In this document: piece after piece, positions 17,563 to 25,495 of the stretch
How positions within the stretch are numbered: position 1 is the stretch's first letter
Layout: every line of letters begins with the position of its first letter
DNA from: Microbacterium terricola
GTDB lineage: Bacteria > Actinomycetota > Actinomycetes > Actinomycetales > Microbacteriaceae
Direction of reading: 5' to 3'
NCBI RefSeq assembly: GCF_027943945.1
Contig: NZ_AP027141.1
Location: 2,542,001-2,606,000 of the forward strand
DNA length: 64,000 nucleotides
Notes under the pieces: model-generated
What the model saw: only the letters and a program-made list of their open reading frames with translations
Told to the model about the DNA's origin: nothing
Databases searched by the model: none
Made by a program: the position numbers and the translations under genes

Positions 17563-18864
17563 ATGACAACGCAGCCACGCCGACGCGCCACCGCGCGATC
17601 GCTCGCGGCGATCATCACCGCCGGAGCGCTGATCGGCGGACTCGCCGCGTGCGCCGGCAGCGGTGAGACCAGCACACCGGCCGAGTCGATCGGCCCGGAG
17701 GGAGTCGACGACGGCTCGACGCTCACCCTGTGGACGCGCGCGCCGCTCGAGAAGCAGGCCAACCTGCTCGTCGACGCCTACAACGCCAGCCACGAGAACC
17801 AGGTCGAGCTGACCGTCGTCCCCAACGACGACTACGTCGCCAAGGTCGGCGCCGCCGCAGGCTCGAGCGGTCTGCCTGATCTGTTCGCCGCCGACATCGT
17901 CTACGTGCCGAACTGGGTCGAGCAGGGCCTGTTCCAGGACATCAGCGCGCAGATCGACGCACTGGACTACAAGGACGCCATCAACAAGGGCCACCTGTCG
18001 GCGGGAACCAGCGACGGCAAGGAGCACGTGCTGCCGTTCGTGCTCGACCTGTCGATGCTGTTCTGGAACAAGGAGCTGTTCGAAGAGGCCGGCCTCGACC
18101 CGGAGAAGGCGCCTTCCACCCTGGCCGAGTTCGCCGATGCGGCCAAGGCCGTCCAGGCGCTCGACAAGGAGGGCGTCTACGGCACGGCCACCGGCCTGAA
18201 CTGCGGCGGCTGCCTCGTCTTCACATGGTTCCCCAGCATCTGGGCATCGGGTGAGGAGGTGCTCAGCGAGGACGGGCGCGAGTCGCTGCTCGCGAACGAC
18301 GCCGCCAAGGAGGTCTACTCCACCTGGAACGACCTGTGGGAGTCGGGCGCCGTGCTTCCCAGCTCGCAGGACGAGGCGGGTCCGACCTGGACCGCGGGCT
18401 TCACCGAGGGCAATGTCGGGCTGATGTACTACCCCGCGACCCTGCTGTCGTCCACGCCCTTCGATGCGGGCGTCGCCGGCATCCCCGGTGTCGATGGCGG
18501 CGCGTCCACGTTCGTGGGTGGCGATGGCATCGGCATCTCGAAGGACTCGAAGAAGTCGCCCCAGGCGTGGAACTTCCTCAACTGGCTGATGTCGGAGGAC
18601 GCTCAGGTCGGGGTGCTCGCCAAGAACAACGACGTCGTCTCGCGCTCGGACTTCGCCGACAACGAGTTCGCGGCGAAGGACCCCCGTCTGGTCACGATCA
18701 ACGAGGTGGCCGGCCAGGGCGACACGCCGGTGGCGATGAACTTCCAGCAGGCGTTCAACGCTCCGGGCAGCCCGTGGCTGACACTGGTCCGCAACGCCGT
18801 GCTCGAAGGCACCGACACCGTCGACGCCGACAACGACGGCATCACCGACATCCTCGGTCAGTGA
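17563..18864 (+). CDS. Sugar ABC transporter substrate-binding lipoprotein (CUT1)
   Basis: A 433-residue extracellular lipoprotein. The signal peptide has a lipobox, LAAC, with the lipid-anchored Cys at residue 31. The mature part has the family 1 extracellular solute-binding fold (STLTLWTRAPLE, GLPDLFAADIVYVP, ALDLSM-like LDLSMLFWNKELFEEAGLDPEKAP). AGAGGAG precedes the ATG at 17563. It delivers a sugar, probably an arabino-oligosaccharide, to the two permeases downstream. No ATPase gene is in the operon, so a shared MsiK-type ATPase is expected elsewhere. The last residues (421-429, DADNDGITD) match a calcium-binding repeat motif, which is unusual in this family. Confidence 0.93.
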   Translation: MTTQPRRRATARSLAAIITAGALIGGLAACAGSGETSTPAESIGPEGVDDGSTLTLWTRAPLEKQANLLVDAYNASHENQVELTVVPNDDYVAKVGAAAGSSGLPDLFAADIVYVPNWVEQGLFQDISAQIDALDYKDAINKGHLSAGTSDGKEHVLPFVLDLSMLFWNKELFEEAGLDPEKAPSTLAEFADAAKAVQALDKEGVYGTATGLNCGGCLVFTWFPSIWASGEEVLSEDGRESLLANDAAKEVYSTWNDLWESGAVLPSSQDEAGPTWTAGFTEGNVGLMYYPATLLSSTPFDAGVAGIPGVDGGASTFVGGDGIGISKDSKKSPQAWNFLNWLMSEDAQVGVLAKNNDVVSRSDFADNEFAAKDPRLVTINEVAGQGDTPVAMNFQQAFNAPGSPWLTLVRNAVLEGTDTVDADNDGITDILGQ

Positions 18865-18869
18865 TCCCA

Positions 18870-18933
18870 CCGGGGTGACGCGGGCGACATCCCGCGTCAC
18901 CCCGGCCGGGCGGCGGGCGACGCCGCCGCCCGG
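18870..18933 (+). other. Tandem intercistronic hairpins after the binding-protein gene
   Basis: A perfect 15-bp stem (18870-18884 with 18891-18905, loop CGACAT) is followed directly by a perfect 10-bp stem (18906-18915 with 18924-18933). There is no T tract. They lie between the binding-protein gene and the first permease gene. In known sugar operons such structures stabilise the upstream mRNA or attenuate, giving more binding protein than permease. That role here is inference. Confidence 0.8.
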
Positions 18934-18957
18934 CCCCACCATCCCCACGGAGAACCC

Positions 18958-19854
18958 ATGTCGACCCTCACCCCGCCGCGCCGCTCGAAGCGCGCCCGCC
19001 GTGACGCCCTGCAGGGCTGGCTGTACGCCTCGCCCACCGCGATCTTCGTCGGCTTCGTCTTCCTGCTGCCGCTGCTGCTCGTGCTGCAGATGTCCGCCTC
19101 CGACTGGCCGCTGCTGGCCGGGAACCGCGGCTGGAACTTCCCGGACAACTACGTCGACGCGACGCAGCACCGGCTGTTCTGGGACTCGATCTGGTTCACC
19201 CTGAAGTACACCGTCGTCACGACGATCCTGCTGATCGGACTCGGCCTCGGCCTCGCACTGCTCGTCCAGGAGTCGACGAGGTGGAAGTCGTTCCTGCGCA
19301 CCGCGTTCCTGGTGCCGAGCGCACTCGGGCTCGCCTCGGCATCCCTCCTCTTTTACGTGCTCTACTCCCCCTACGCGGGACCCTTCGCCGATCTCATGCA
19401 GGCGTGGGGGTTCACGTTCCTCGGCACACCGGAGGGCGCGCTGTGGTCGACGGTGTTCCTCATCGTCTGGCGGTACGCCGGCTTCTACATGCTGCTGATG
19501 CTCGTCGGGCTGCAGTCGATCCCCGACGAGGTGTACGAGGCTGCCCGCATCGACGGCGCCTCCACCTGGCAGACCTTCCGCACCATCACGGTGCCGCTGC
19601 TGAGACCTACCTTCGCGCTCACGATCGTGCTGTGCGTGACCGGATCGCTGCTCGCGTTCGAGCAGTTCTACATCCTCACCAAGGGCGGCCCGGACAACAG
19701 CACGATGACCATCGTGCAGCTCATCTACAACGTCGCGTTCCAGGGGCAGAACGACCTCGGCATCGCCGCCGCGCTGTCGGTGATCGTGCTGCTCGCGCTC
19801 GTCGTCATCAACGTCTTCCAGCTGCGCGCGTTCCGCCGCACGGATGAGAACTGA
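18958..19854 (+). CDS. Sugar ABC transporter permease, MalF type
   Basis: A 298-residue membrane protein with six predicted helices, starting near residues 22-42. The cytoplasmic EAA loop reads YEAARIDGASTWQTFRTITVPLL at about residue 195, which docks to the ATPase. It pairs with the next permease to form the channel of a CUT1 sugar importer. GGAGAA precedes the ATG at 18958. It overlaps or abuts the next gene by a few bases, depending on the start chosen there. Confidence 0.93.
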   Translation: MSTLTPPRRSKRARRDALQGWLYASPTAIFVGFVFLLPLLLVLQMSASDWPLLAGNRGWNFPDNYVDATQHRLFWDSIWFTLKYTVVTTILLIGLGLGLALLVQESTRWKSFLRTAFLVPSALGLASASLLFYVLYSPYAGPFADLMQAWGFTFLGTPEGALWSTVFLIVWRYAGFYMLLMLVGLQSIPDEVYEAARIDGASTWQTFRTITVPLLRPTFALTIVLCVTGSLLAFEQFYILTKGGPDNSTMTIVQLIYNVAFQGQNDLGIAAALSVIVLLALVVINVFQLRAFRRTDEN

Positions 19855-19867
19855 GAGGCCGGCCGCC

Positions 19868-20767
19868 ATGACCGCCCAGACCGTCCCCACCGCCACCGAC
19901 GTGCTCCGGGTCGCGGAGCCCCGCCGCCGCGCCGGGCGGCGCTCCCCCGCCGCCCGCATCGTGTTCGGCGTGCCCTACTGGGTGCTGACCACGGCGCTCG
20001 CGATCATCTTCCTCTACCCGCTGATCTGGACCGCCGTCTCGTCGGTCGGTCCCCGACCGGGCACGAGTCAGGTCGATGGCTGGGGGTTCGGCAACTACGT
20101 CGCCCTGGCCAACTACCAGGCCGGCATCTGGGTGTACCTGGGCAACTCCGCGTTCGTCGCGCTGCTGACGGTGCTGCTCACCCTGGTCGTGTCGACCTTC
20201 GGCGGCTACGCCTTCGCGCGGTTCTCGTTCCCGGGGAAGAACCTGCTGTTCCTCACGGTGCTGGCGATCCTGATGGTCCCGTACGCGACACTCCTCATCC
20301 CCCTCTACGTGATCCTCAACATGGTCGGGCTCAGCAACTCGCTCGTCGGCGTCGCGATCGTGCTGACGATGTTCCAGCTGCCGTTCTCGATGTTCATGAT
20401 GCGCATCTCGTTCGAATCGATCCCCCGCGAGCTCGACGAGGCGGCCATGGTCGACGGGGCGACGACGTTCGGCGCGCTGCGGCGCGTGCTGATCCCCGCC
20501 GTGAAGCCGGGGCTCATCACGGTCGGCATGTTCGCGTTCCTCGCGGCGTGGAACGACTTCATGGCGCCGCTGATCCTCATCACCGACACCAACCGGATGA
20601 CGCTGCCCCTGGCGGTGGCGAACCTCCGCGTCCAGGTGCAGGGCGTGATCGACTACGGCGCCACCGAGGCCGGAGTCGTCGTGCTCGCGCTGCCCTGCAT
20701 CCTGCTCTTCCTGATCCTCCAGCGGCACTACGTGCGCGGCTTCATGTCCGGCGCTTTCAAGGGATGA
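19868..20767 (+). CDS. Sugar ABC transporter permease, MalG type
   Basis: A 299-residue membrane protein with six predicted helices. The EAA loop reads LDEAAMVDGATTFGALRRVLIP near residue 195. The tail YVRGFMSGAFKG is typical of MalG-like subunits of CUT1 importers. GAGAGG with nine-base spacing supports the ATG at 19868; an in-frame ATG at 19844 would overlap the upstream gene. Its stop overlaps the start of the GH127 gene (ATGA at 20764-20767), tying transport to hydrolysis of the imported sugar. Confidence 0.93.
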   Translation: MTAQTVPTATDVLRVAEPRRRAGRRSPAARIVFGVPYWVLTTALAIIFLYPLIWTAVSSVGPRPGTSQVDGWGFGNYVALANYQAGIWVYLGNSAFVALLTVLLTLVVSTFGGYAFARFSFPGKNLLFLTVLAILMVPYATLLIPLYVILNMVGLSNSLVGVAIVLTMFQLPFSMFMMRISFESIPRELDEAAMVDGATTFGALRRVLIPAVKPGLITVGMFAFLAAWNDFMAPLILITDTNRMTLPLAVANLRVQVQGVIDYGATEAGVVVLALPCILLFLILQRHYVRGFMSGAFKG

Positions 20768-22686
20768 CGATGACCACCTCCACCTCCACTGCACCCGCGG
20801 CTCCGGTCGCCCCCTCGACCGGCAGGCTGCGCCCGCTCGGGCTCGACGAGGTGCGCATCACCGGTGGCTTCTGGGGCACCCGCCAGTCCGTGAACGGCGC
20901 AGCCACGATCGCCCATGTCGGGGAGCGCCTCGAGTCGGAGGGCTGGCTGCCGAACTTCGACCTGGCCGCGGCCGGAACGCTGCCCGCCGGCCGGCGGGGT
21001 CGCGAGTTCGCGGACTCCGAGGTCTACAAGTACCTGGAGGCGCTCGCCTGGGAGATCGGCCGCACCGGCGACGACGCCCTCGAGGCACGGTTCCGAGAGG
21101 TGGTCGGACGCGTCGCGGCCGCACAGGAGCCCGACGGCTACCTGAACACCCACTTCGGCCGCCCCGGGCAGGGCGCCCGCTGGTCCGACCTCGAGTGGGG
21201 CCACGAGCTGTACTGCCTCGGGCACCTGTTCCAGGCGGCCGTCGCGCGGCTGCGCACCCGCCCCGATGCCGACGACGGCCTGGCCGGCATCGCCCGCCGT
21301 GCGGCCGACCTGGTGTGCGCGGAGTTCGGGCCGGACGGCCGCGACGCCGTCTGCGGCCACGCCGAGATCGAGGTGGGGCTCGCCGAGTTCGCCCGCGCCA
21401 CCGAAGACGAGCGCTACGCGGCCCAGGCCGCGCTCTTCGTCGAGCGCCGCGGGCGCGGCACGCTCGCCGACATCGAGTACGGGCGCTCGTACTACCAGGA
21501 CGACATCCCGGTGCGCGATGCCGAGGTCCTGCGCGGGCACGCGGTCCGGGCCAACTACCTGTCGGCGGGGGCCGTGGACGTCGCGGTGGACGGCGACGAC
21601 GGCGAGCTGCTCGACGCGCTCCGCGGGCAGTGGGCGCGCACCGTGGCGCGACGCACGTACTTGACCGGCGGCCAGGGGTCGCACCACCAGGACGAGGCCT
21701 TCGGCGACGACTGGGAGCTGCCGAGCGACCGCGCCTACTCGGAGACCTGCGCCGGCATCGGCTCGATCATGTTCTCGTGGCGGATGCTGCTCGCCGACGG
21801 CGACGAGCGGTACGCCGACCTCATCGAGCGCACCCTGTACAACGTCGTGGCCACCTCGCCCAGCGCCGACGGCCGCTCGTTCTACTACGCGAACACGCTG
21901 CACCAGCGGGTGCCCGGTGCTCCCGCGGACCCCGACGAGACCTCGCCGCGGGCATCGTCGTCGCTGCGTGCGCCGTGGTTCGACGTGTCGTGCTGCCCGC
22001 CCAACGTCGCGCGGACGCTCGCGAGCCTGGGGGCCTACCTCGCCACCGCGGACGACGACGGCGTGCAGCTGCACCAGTTCGCGCCGGCGGAGGTGCGCAC
22101 GGTGCTCGCCGACGGGCGACGGGTCGCGTTCGATGTGCAGACCGACTATCCGGTGAGCGGCAGCATCCGCGTCGTCGTCGTCGAGGACTCCGACGCGCCG
22201 TGGTCCCTCACGCTCCGGGTGCCGGCGTGGGCGGAGGGAGCCCGCGTCGCCGGGGCGGACGATGCCGTGGCCGAGGGTGATCGGGTGACCGTGCGGCGGG
22301 CCTTCCGCGCCGGCGACACCATCGAGCTCAGCCTGCCGATCGCCCCGCGCTTCGTGCAGCCCGACCCGCGGATCGACGCCGTCCGCGGCTGCGTGGCCGT
22401 CGAGCGCGGGCCGGAGGTGCTCGCCCTCGAGTCCGTGGACCTCGCCGCGGCGCCCGATGACGACGTCTCGAACGCGGTGGTCGACGTGAGCGTCGCGCCG
22501 ACCGAGCGAGACGGCCGGGTGTGGGTGCGGGTCGGCTCGGCACGGTCGGGGGCTGACCCGTGGCCGTACCGTGCGGGCGCCGGGGCGCACCCGTCCGACA
22601 CCGTCGAGGTGCCGCTGGTGGCGTACCACGACTGGGCGAACCGCGGACCGTCGACGATGCGGGTGTGGGTGCCTGCGCGAAGCTGA
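20764..22686 (+). CDS. GH127 family glycoside hydrolase, probable beta-L-arabinofuranosidase
   Basis: A 640-residue protein with an (alpha/alpha)6 barrel in the N-terminal two thirds and beta domains after. The zinc-site residues of the family are present: Glu327 and Cys329 in SETCAGIGS, and Cys410-Cys411 in VSCCPPN. In the Bifidobacterium enzyme HypBA1 the equivalent Glu and three Cys bind zinc and one Cys is the nucleophile. No signal peptide is seen, so it acts in the cytoplasm on oligosaccharides brought in by the upstream CUT1 importer. It would release L-arabinose for the neighbouring isomerase and kinase. Some GH127 members have other specificities. Confidence 0.92.
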   Translation: MTMTTSTSTAPAAPVAPSTGRLRPLGLDEVRITGGFWGTRQSVNGAATIAHVGERLESEGWLPNFDLAAAGTLPAGRRGREFADSEVYKYLEALAWEIGRTGDDALEARFREVVGRVAAAQEPDGYLNTHFGRPGQGARWSDLEWGHELYCLGHLFQAAVARLRTRPDADDGLAGIARRAADLVCAEFGPDGRDAVCGHAEIEVGLAEFARATEDERYAAQAALFVERRGRGTLADIEYGRSYYQDDIPVRDAEVLRGHAVRANYLSAGAVDVAVDGDDGELLDALRGQWARTVARRTYLTGGQGSHHQDEAFGDDWELPSDRAYSETCAGIGSIMFSWRMLLADGDERYADLIERTLYNVVATSPSADGRSFYYANTLHQRVPGAPADPDETSPRASSSLRAPWFDVSCCPPNVARTLASLGAYLATADDDGVQLHQFAPAEVRTVLADGRRVAFDVQTDYPVSGSIRVVVVEDSDAPWSLTLRVPAWAEGARVAGADDAVAEGDRVTVRRAFRAGDTIELSLPIAPRFVQPDPRIDAVRGCVAVERGPEVLALESVDLAAAPDDDVSNAVVDVSVAPTERDGRVWVRVGSARSGADPWPYRAGAGAHPSDTVEVPLVAYHDWANRGPSTMRVWVPARS

Positions 22687-22766
22687 CCAGGCGTCCAGGG
22701 TTCGGTGGGGCAGGGCGCGGTAGGCTGGTCGTTTCCGGAATGTGCAACTACCTGGCTCCCGCTAAG

Positions 22767-22783
22767 GCGGCACGACATGCCGC
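22767..22783. other. Small inverted repeat upstream of MFS gene
   Basis: GCGGCA (22767-22772) and TGCCGC (22778-22783) flank a five-base centre, 28 bases upstream of the MFS start. It could be an operator or a weak hairpin. No further support is visible. Confidence 0.3.
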
Positions 22784-22810
22784 GTGCCGCGGCGGACGCA
22801 CAGGACCCTC

Positions 22811-24061
22811 ATGCACACGACCATCGCAGCGCCTCGCCCTGCAAGTCTCATTCGCGAGACCGGATTCCCCTACTTCCCGCTCGCGCTGATCGCGCGGCTG
22901 CCGTTCGCCATGATGGTGGTCGGCATCCTCACCCTCGTGGTGTCGGCCCGCGACTCGCTCGCCCTCGCCGGCGCGACCTCGGCGATGACGGGGCTCGGCA
23001 CGGCCCTGTTCGGGCCGCTGCTCGGCGCCGCGGCCGACCGGTTCGGCCAACGACGCGTGCTCCTCGTGGCGGGGGCGGCGAACAGCCTCCTGCTGGTCGC
23101 ACTCGCGTGGGTGGCGTTCTCCCCCGCACCGGACGGGATGCTGCTGGCTCTCGCGTTCGCGATCGGTGCGACGATGCCGCAGGTCGCGCCGCTGTCGCGC
23201 AGCCGCCTCGTCGGGATCATCGGGCGCGCCTTCCCCGCTGACCGGCGCACCAAGGCCGTCAACGGCACCATGGCCTACGAGTCGGCCGCGGACGAGATCG
23301 TGTTCGTGTTCGGTCCGGTGATCGTCGGCCTGCTGGCCACCACGATGAACCCCGTGGCCCCCGTGATCGGAGCCGCGGTGCTCGGAGCGGTGTTCGTCAC
23401 CGCGTTCGCGCTGCACCCGACCGCGTCCGCCGCGGTGTCCGTCCGCGCCGATTCGACGGAGCGGGCACCCGCCAGGGCGCTCGTGAGCCCTGCGGTGCTC
23501 CTGCCCGTGGCCGGCGCACTCGGGATGGGCATGTTCTTCGGCGGGATGCTGACCTCGCTCACCGCCTTCATGGGCGACCGCGGGGTGGCGGAGCAGTCCG
23601 GGCTCGTCTACGGCGCCATGGGCATCGGCTCCGCCGCGCTCGCGCTGGCGGTCGCGGCGTTCCCCGCGCGGTTCCGGCTCGGCGCCCGGTGGCTCGTGTT
23701 CGCCGGGATCCTGCTGGCCGGAACCCTCGCCCTGCCGTTCGTCGGCAGCGTGCCCGGGATGGCTCTTGCGCTCCTCGTCATCGGCATCGGGATCGGCCCG
23801 ACGATGGTGACCCAGTACAGCCTCGCCGCCGGCCGCAGTCCTGCGGGCCGTTCTGCGACGGTCATGACGATGCTCGGCTCCGCCGTCGTCGTCGGGCAGT
23901 CGGCATCCTCGGCACTGACTGGGCTGATCGCCGAGACTTCGGGCACCGAGACGGCGCTGCTGGCGCCGGTGGTCGCGGCAGCGGTGGTCCTCACGGCCGG
24001 CGTCGCGGACGCCACGCTGGCCCGGCGTCGTCGCGCCGCCGCATCCCTCCCGCTCCGCTGA
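22811..24061 (+). CDS. MFS transporter
   Basis: A 416-residue membrane protein with 12 predicted helices, split by a hydrophilic loop near residues 205-225. The motif between helices 2 and 3, GAAADRFGQRRVLL, is the standard MFS motif A. It has the look of a drug- or sugar-efflux permease of the MFS_1 family; the substrate is unknown. ATG 22811 is chosen; an ATG at 22784 would add nine polar residues. It follows the GH127 gene by 124 bases and could have its own promoter. Confidence 0.85.
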   Translation: MHTTIAAPRPASLIRETGFPYFPLALIARLPFAMMVVGILTLVVSARDSLALAGATSAMTGLGTALFGPLLGAAADRFGQRRVLLVAGAANSLLLVALAWVAFSPAPDGMLLALAFAIGATMPQVAPLSRSRLVGIIGRAFPADRRTKAVNGTMAYESAADEIVFVFGPVIVGLLATTMNPVAPVIGAAVLGAVFVTAFALHPTASAAVSVRADSTERAPARALVSPAVLLPVAGALGMGMFFGGMLTSLTAFMGDRGVAEQSGLVYGAMGIGSAALALAVAAFPARFRLGARWLVFAGILLAGTLALPFVGSVPGMALALLVIGIGIGPTMVTQYSLAAGRSPAGRSATVMTMLGSAVVVGQSASSALTGLIAETSGTETALLAPVVAAAVVLTAGVADATLARRRRAAASLPLR

Positions 24062-24220
24062 CGCACGGCGGCGCCCGCCGAGCCTCCGCCGAATCCACAG
24101 GTTCACGGGCGAACCCACACGTTCCGGTTCCCCGGAGTGGTGGACTCGGCGAGGACCTGGTGGATTCGACGACAGCGGGCTGAGAGCGCGAGGGCGGTGA
24201 GGGACAGCAAGGGGTGCGGG

Positions 24221-24238
24221 CGAAATGTGATCGCTCAC
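24221..24238. promoter_or_regulatory. Lac-operator-like LacI site, copy 1
   Basis: CGAAATGTGATCGCTCAC. Read on the other strand its core is GTGAGCGATCACAT, with the GTGAGCG half-site and central CG of LacI-family operators. It differs from copy 2 at one base. Confidence 0.6.
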
Positions 24239-24302
24239 GGGAACGCGGGCATCACCCCGGTTCGACGAGGGTGCCGCTGCCCCTGTCCGCCTGGCGCGTT
24301 AC

Positions 24303-24320
24303 CGAAATGTTATCGCTCAC
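24303..24320. promoter_or_regulatory. Lac-operator-like LacI site, copy 2
   Basis: CGAAATGTTATCGCTCAC. On the other strand it continues as TTGTGAGCGATAACAT, close to the E. coli lac operator half sequences with one base fewer in the centre. It lies about 30 bases upstream of the putative -10 element of the CUT2 operon, a position suited to repression. The LacI regulator encoded at the end of this operon is the natural candidate. Confidence 0.7.
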
Positions 24321-24432
24321 AACTTGCGCGGCCCTCGATTGTGAAGGCTAACATTCAAGCCAGCGGGTCGATCTCGACCACCCGCCCACCGGTCGGCACC
24401 GACGCCGATCCATGAACGAGGAGGTTCACAGC

Positions 24433-25410
24433 ATGAACAAGAAGTTTCTTGCCGGCGCTGCGCTGCTGGGCGCGCTGACGCTGGTCGCGGCCGGCTGCTC
24501 GAGCAGCAACGGAACCGGCGGCAACGGCGAAGAGGGCGGCGACGAGCTCATCACCGTCGGCTTCGCCCAGACCGGGTCGGAGTCGGGCTGGCGCTCGGCG
24601 AACACCGAGTCGATGAAGGAGGCCTTCAGCAAGGAGAACGGGTTCGACCTCAAGTTCAACGCGGCTGACAACAAGCAGGAGGCGCAGATCGCCGCCGTCC
24701 GCAGCTTCATCAACCAGGGCGTCGACGCGATCGTCATCGCACCGATCACGGTCGACGGCTGGGACGACGTGCTCACCGAGGCGAAGGATGCCGGCATCCC
24801 GGTCATCCTGGAGGACCGCACCGTCTCGGCCAGCGAGGACCTCTACGCGAGCTGGGTCGGCCTCGACTTCGAGCAGGAGGGCAAGACCGCCGGCGAATGG
24901 GCCGTCGAGAACGCCGACGGCTCGAACCTCGTGATCCTCGAGGGAACCACCGGCTCCTCGGCCGCACTCGACCGTGCGACGGGCTTCGGCGCCGCGATCG
25001 AGGGCTCGGACATCACCACCCTCGACTCGCAGACCGGCGACTTCACCCGCGACGGCGGCAAGAAGGTCATGGAGGGCTTCCTGCAGAAGTACGGCGATGA
25101 CATCAACCTGCTGTTCGCGCACAACGACGACATGGGCCTCGGCGCCCTCGACGCCATCAAGGCAGCCGGCCTCACCCCCGGCAAGGACATCACGATCGTG
25201 ACGATCGACGCGGTCAAGGACGGCATGACGGCCCTGGCGAACGGCGAGTTCAACTTCATCGTGGAGTGCAACCCGCTCCTCGGCGAGAAGGCAGCCGATC
25301 TGGTCAAGGCGGTCCTCGCCGGCGAAGACGTCGAGAAGAAGACGATCGTGCCCGACCAGTCGTTCACGCAGGAGCAGGCGGCAGAGGTCCTGGACTCGCG
25401 TCCGTACTGA
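24433..25410 (+). CDS. CUT2 sugar-binding lipoprotein, YtfQ-like
   Basis: A 325-residue lipoprotein. The signal peptide (MNKKFLAGAALLGALTLVA) ends in lipobox AAGC. The mature domain is a ribose/galactose-type periplasmic-binding fold: VGFAQTGSESGWRSANTESM near 45, IVIAPITVDGWDDVL near 95, FAHNDDMGLGALDAI near 225. The first motif is characteristic of YtfQ-like galactofuranose-binding proteins. The gene order (binding protein, ATPase, two permeases) is the same as in ytfQ-R-T-yjfF. A furanose sugar such as arabinofuranose or galactofuranose is a reasonable ligand but is inferred. AGGAGG precedes the ATG at 24433. Confidence 0.9.
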   Translation: MNKKFLAGAALLGALTLVAAGCSSSNGTGGNGEEGGDELITVGFAQTGSESGWRSANTESMKEAFSKENGFDLKFNAADNKQEAQIAAVRSFINQGVDAIVIAPITVDGWDDVLTEAKDAGIPVILEDRTVSASEDLYASWVGLDFEQEGKTAGEWAVENADGSNLVILEGTTGSSAALDRATGFGAAIEGSDITTLDSQTGDFTRDGGKKVMEGFLQKYGDDINLLFAHNDDMGLGALDAIKAAGLTPGKDITIVTIDAVKDGMTALANGEFNFIVECNPLLGEKAADLVKAVLAGEDVEKKTIVPDQSFTQEQAAEVLDSRPY

Positions 25411-25434
25411 TCGGACGCCCACCAGCGACAATCC

Positions 25435-25475
25435 TCTCCGCCGGGATCGGGACCACCTCCCGGTCCCGGCGGAGA
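25435..25475 (+). other. Intercistronic hairpin after the CUT2 binding-protein gene
   Basis: TCTCCGCCGGGA (25435-25446) pairs perfectly with TCCCGGCGGAGA (25464-25475), with a further short CGGG/CCCG stem in the loop. There is no T tract. It occupies the same place as the hairpins in the CUT1 operon and probably favours binding-protein mRNA. Confidence 0.75.
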
Positions 25476-25495
25476 CCTGCACGGAAGGGCGCGAC

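Larger units (their letters stand above)
24062..24432. other. Gene-free regulatory gap upstream of the CUT2 operon
   Basis: No gene is visible in these 371 bases. The left part holds a spaced inverted repeat: GAATCCACAGGT near 24091-24102 against ACCTGGTGGATTCG at 24155-24168. The right part holds two direct copies of a lac-operator-like site and a plausible -10 element, TAACAT, at 24349-24354. Confidence 0.6.

Noticed and set aside
17509..19959. An 816-codon open frame on the minus strand opposite the CUT1 genes
   Set aside because: It is the antisense of three clearly real genes, has odd composition (Arg/Asp/Gln-rich) and no family similarity. Long antisense frames are expected at this GC content.
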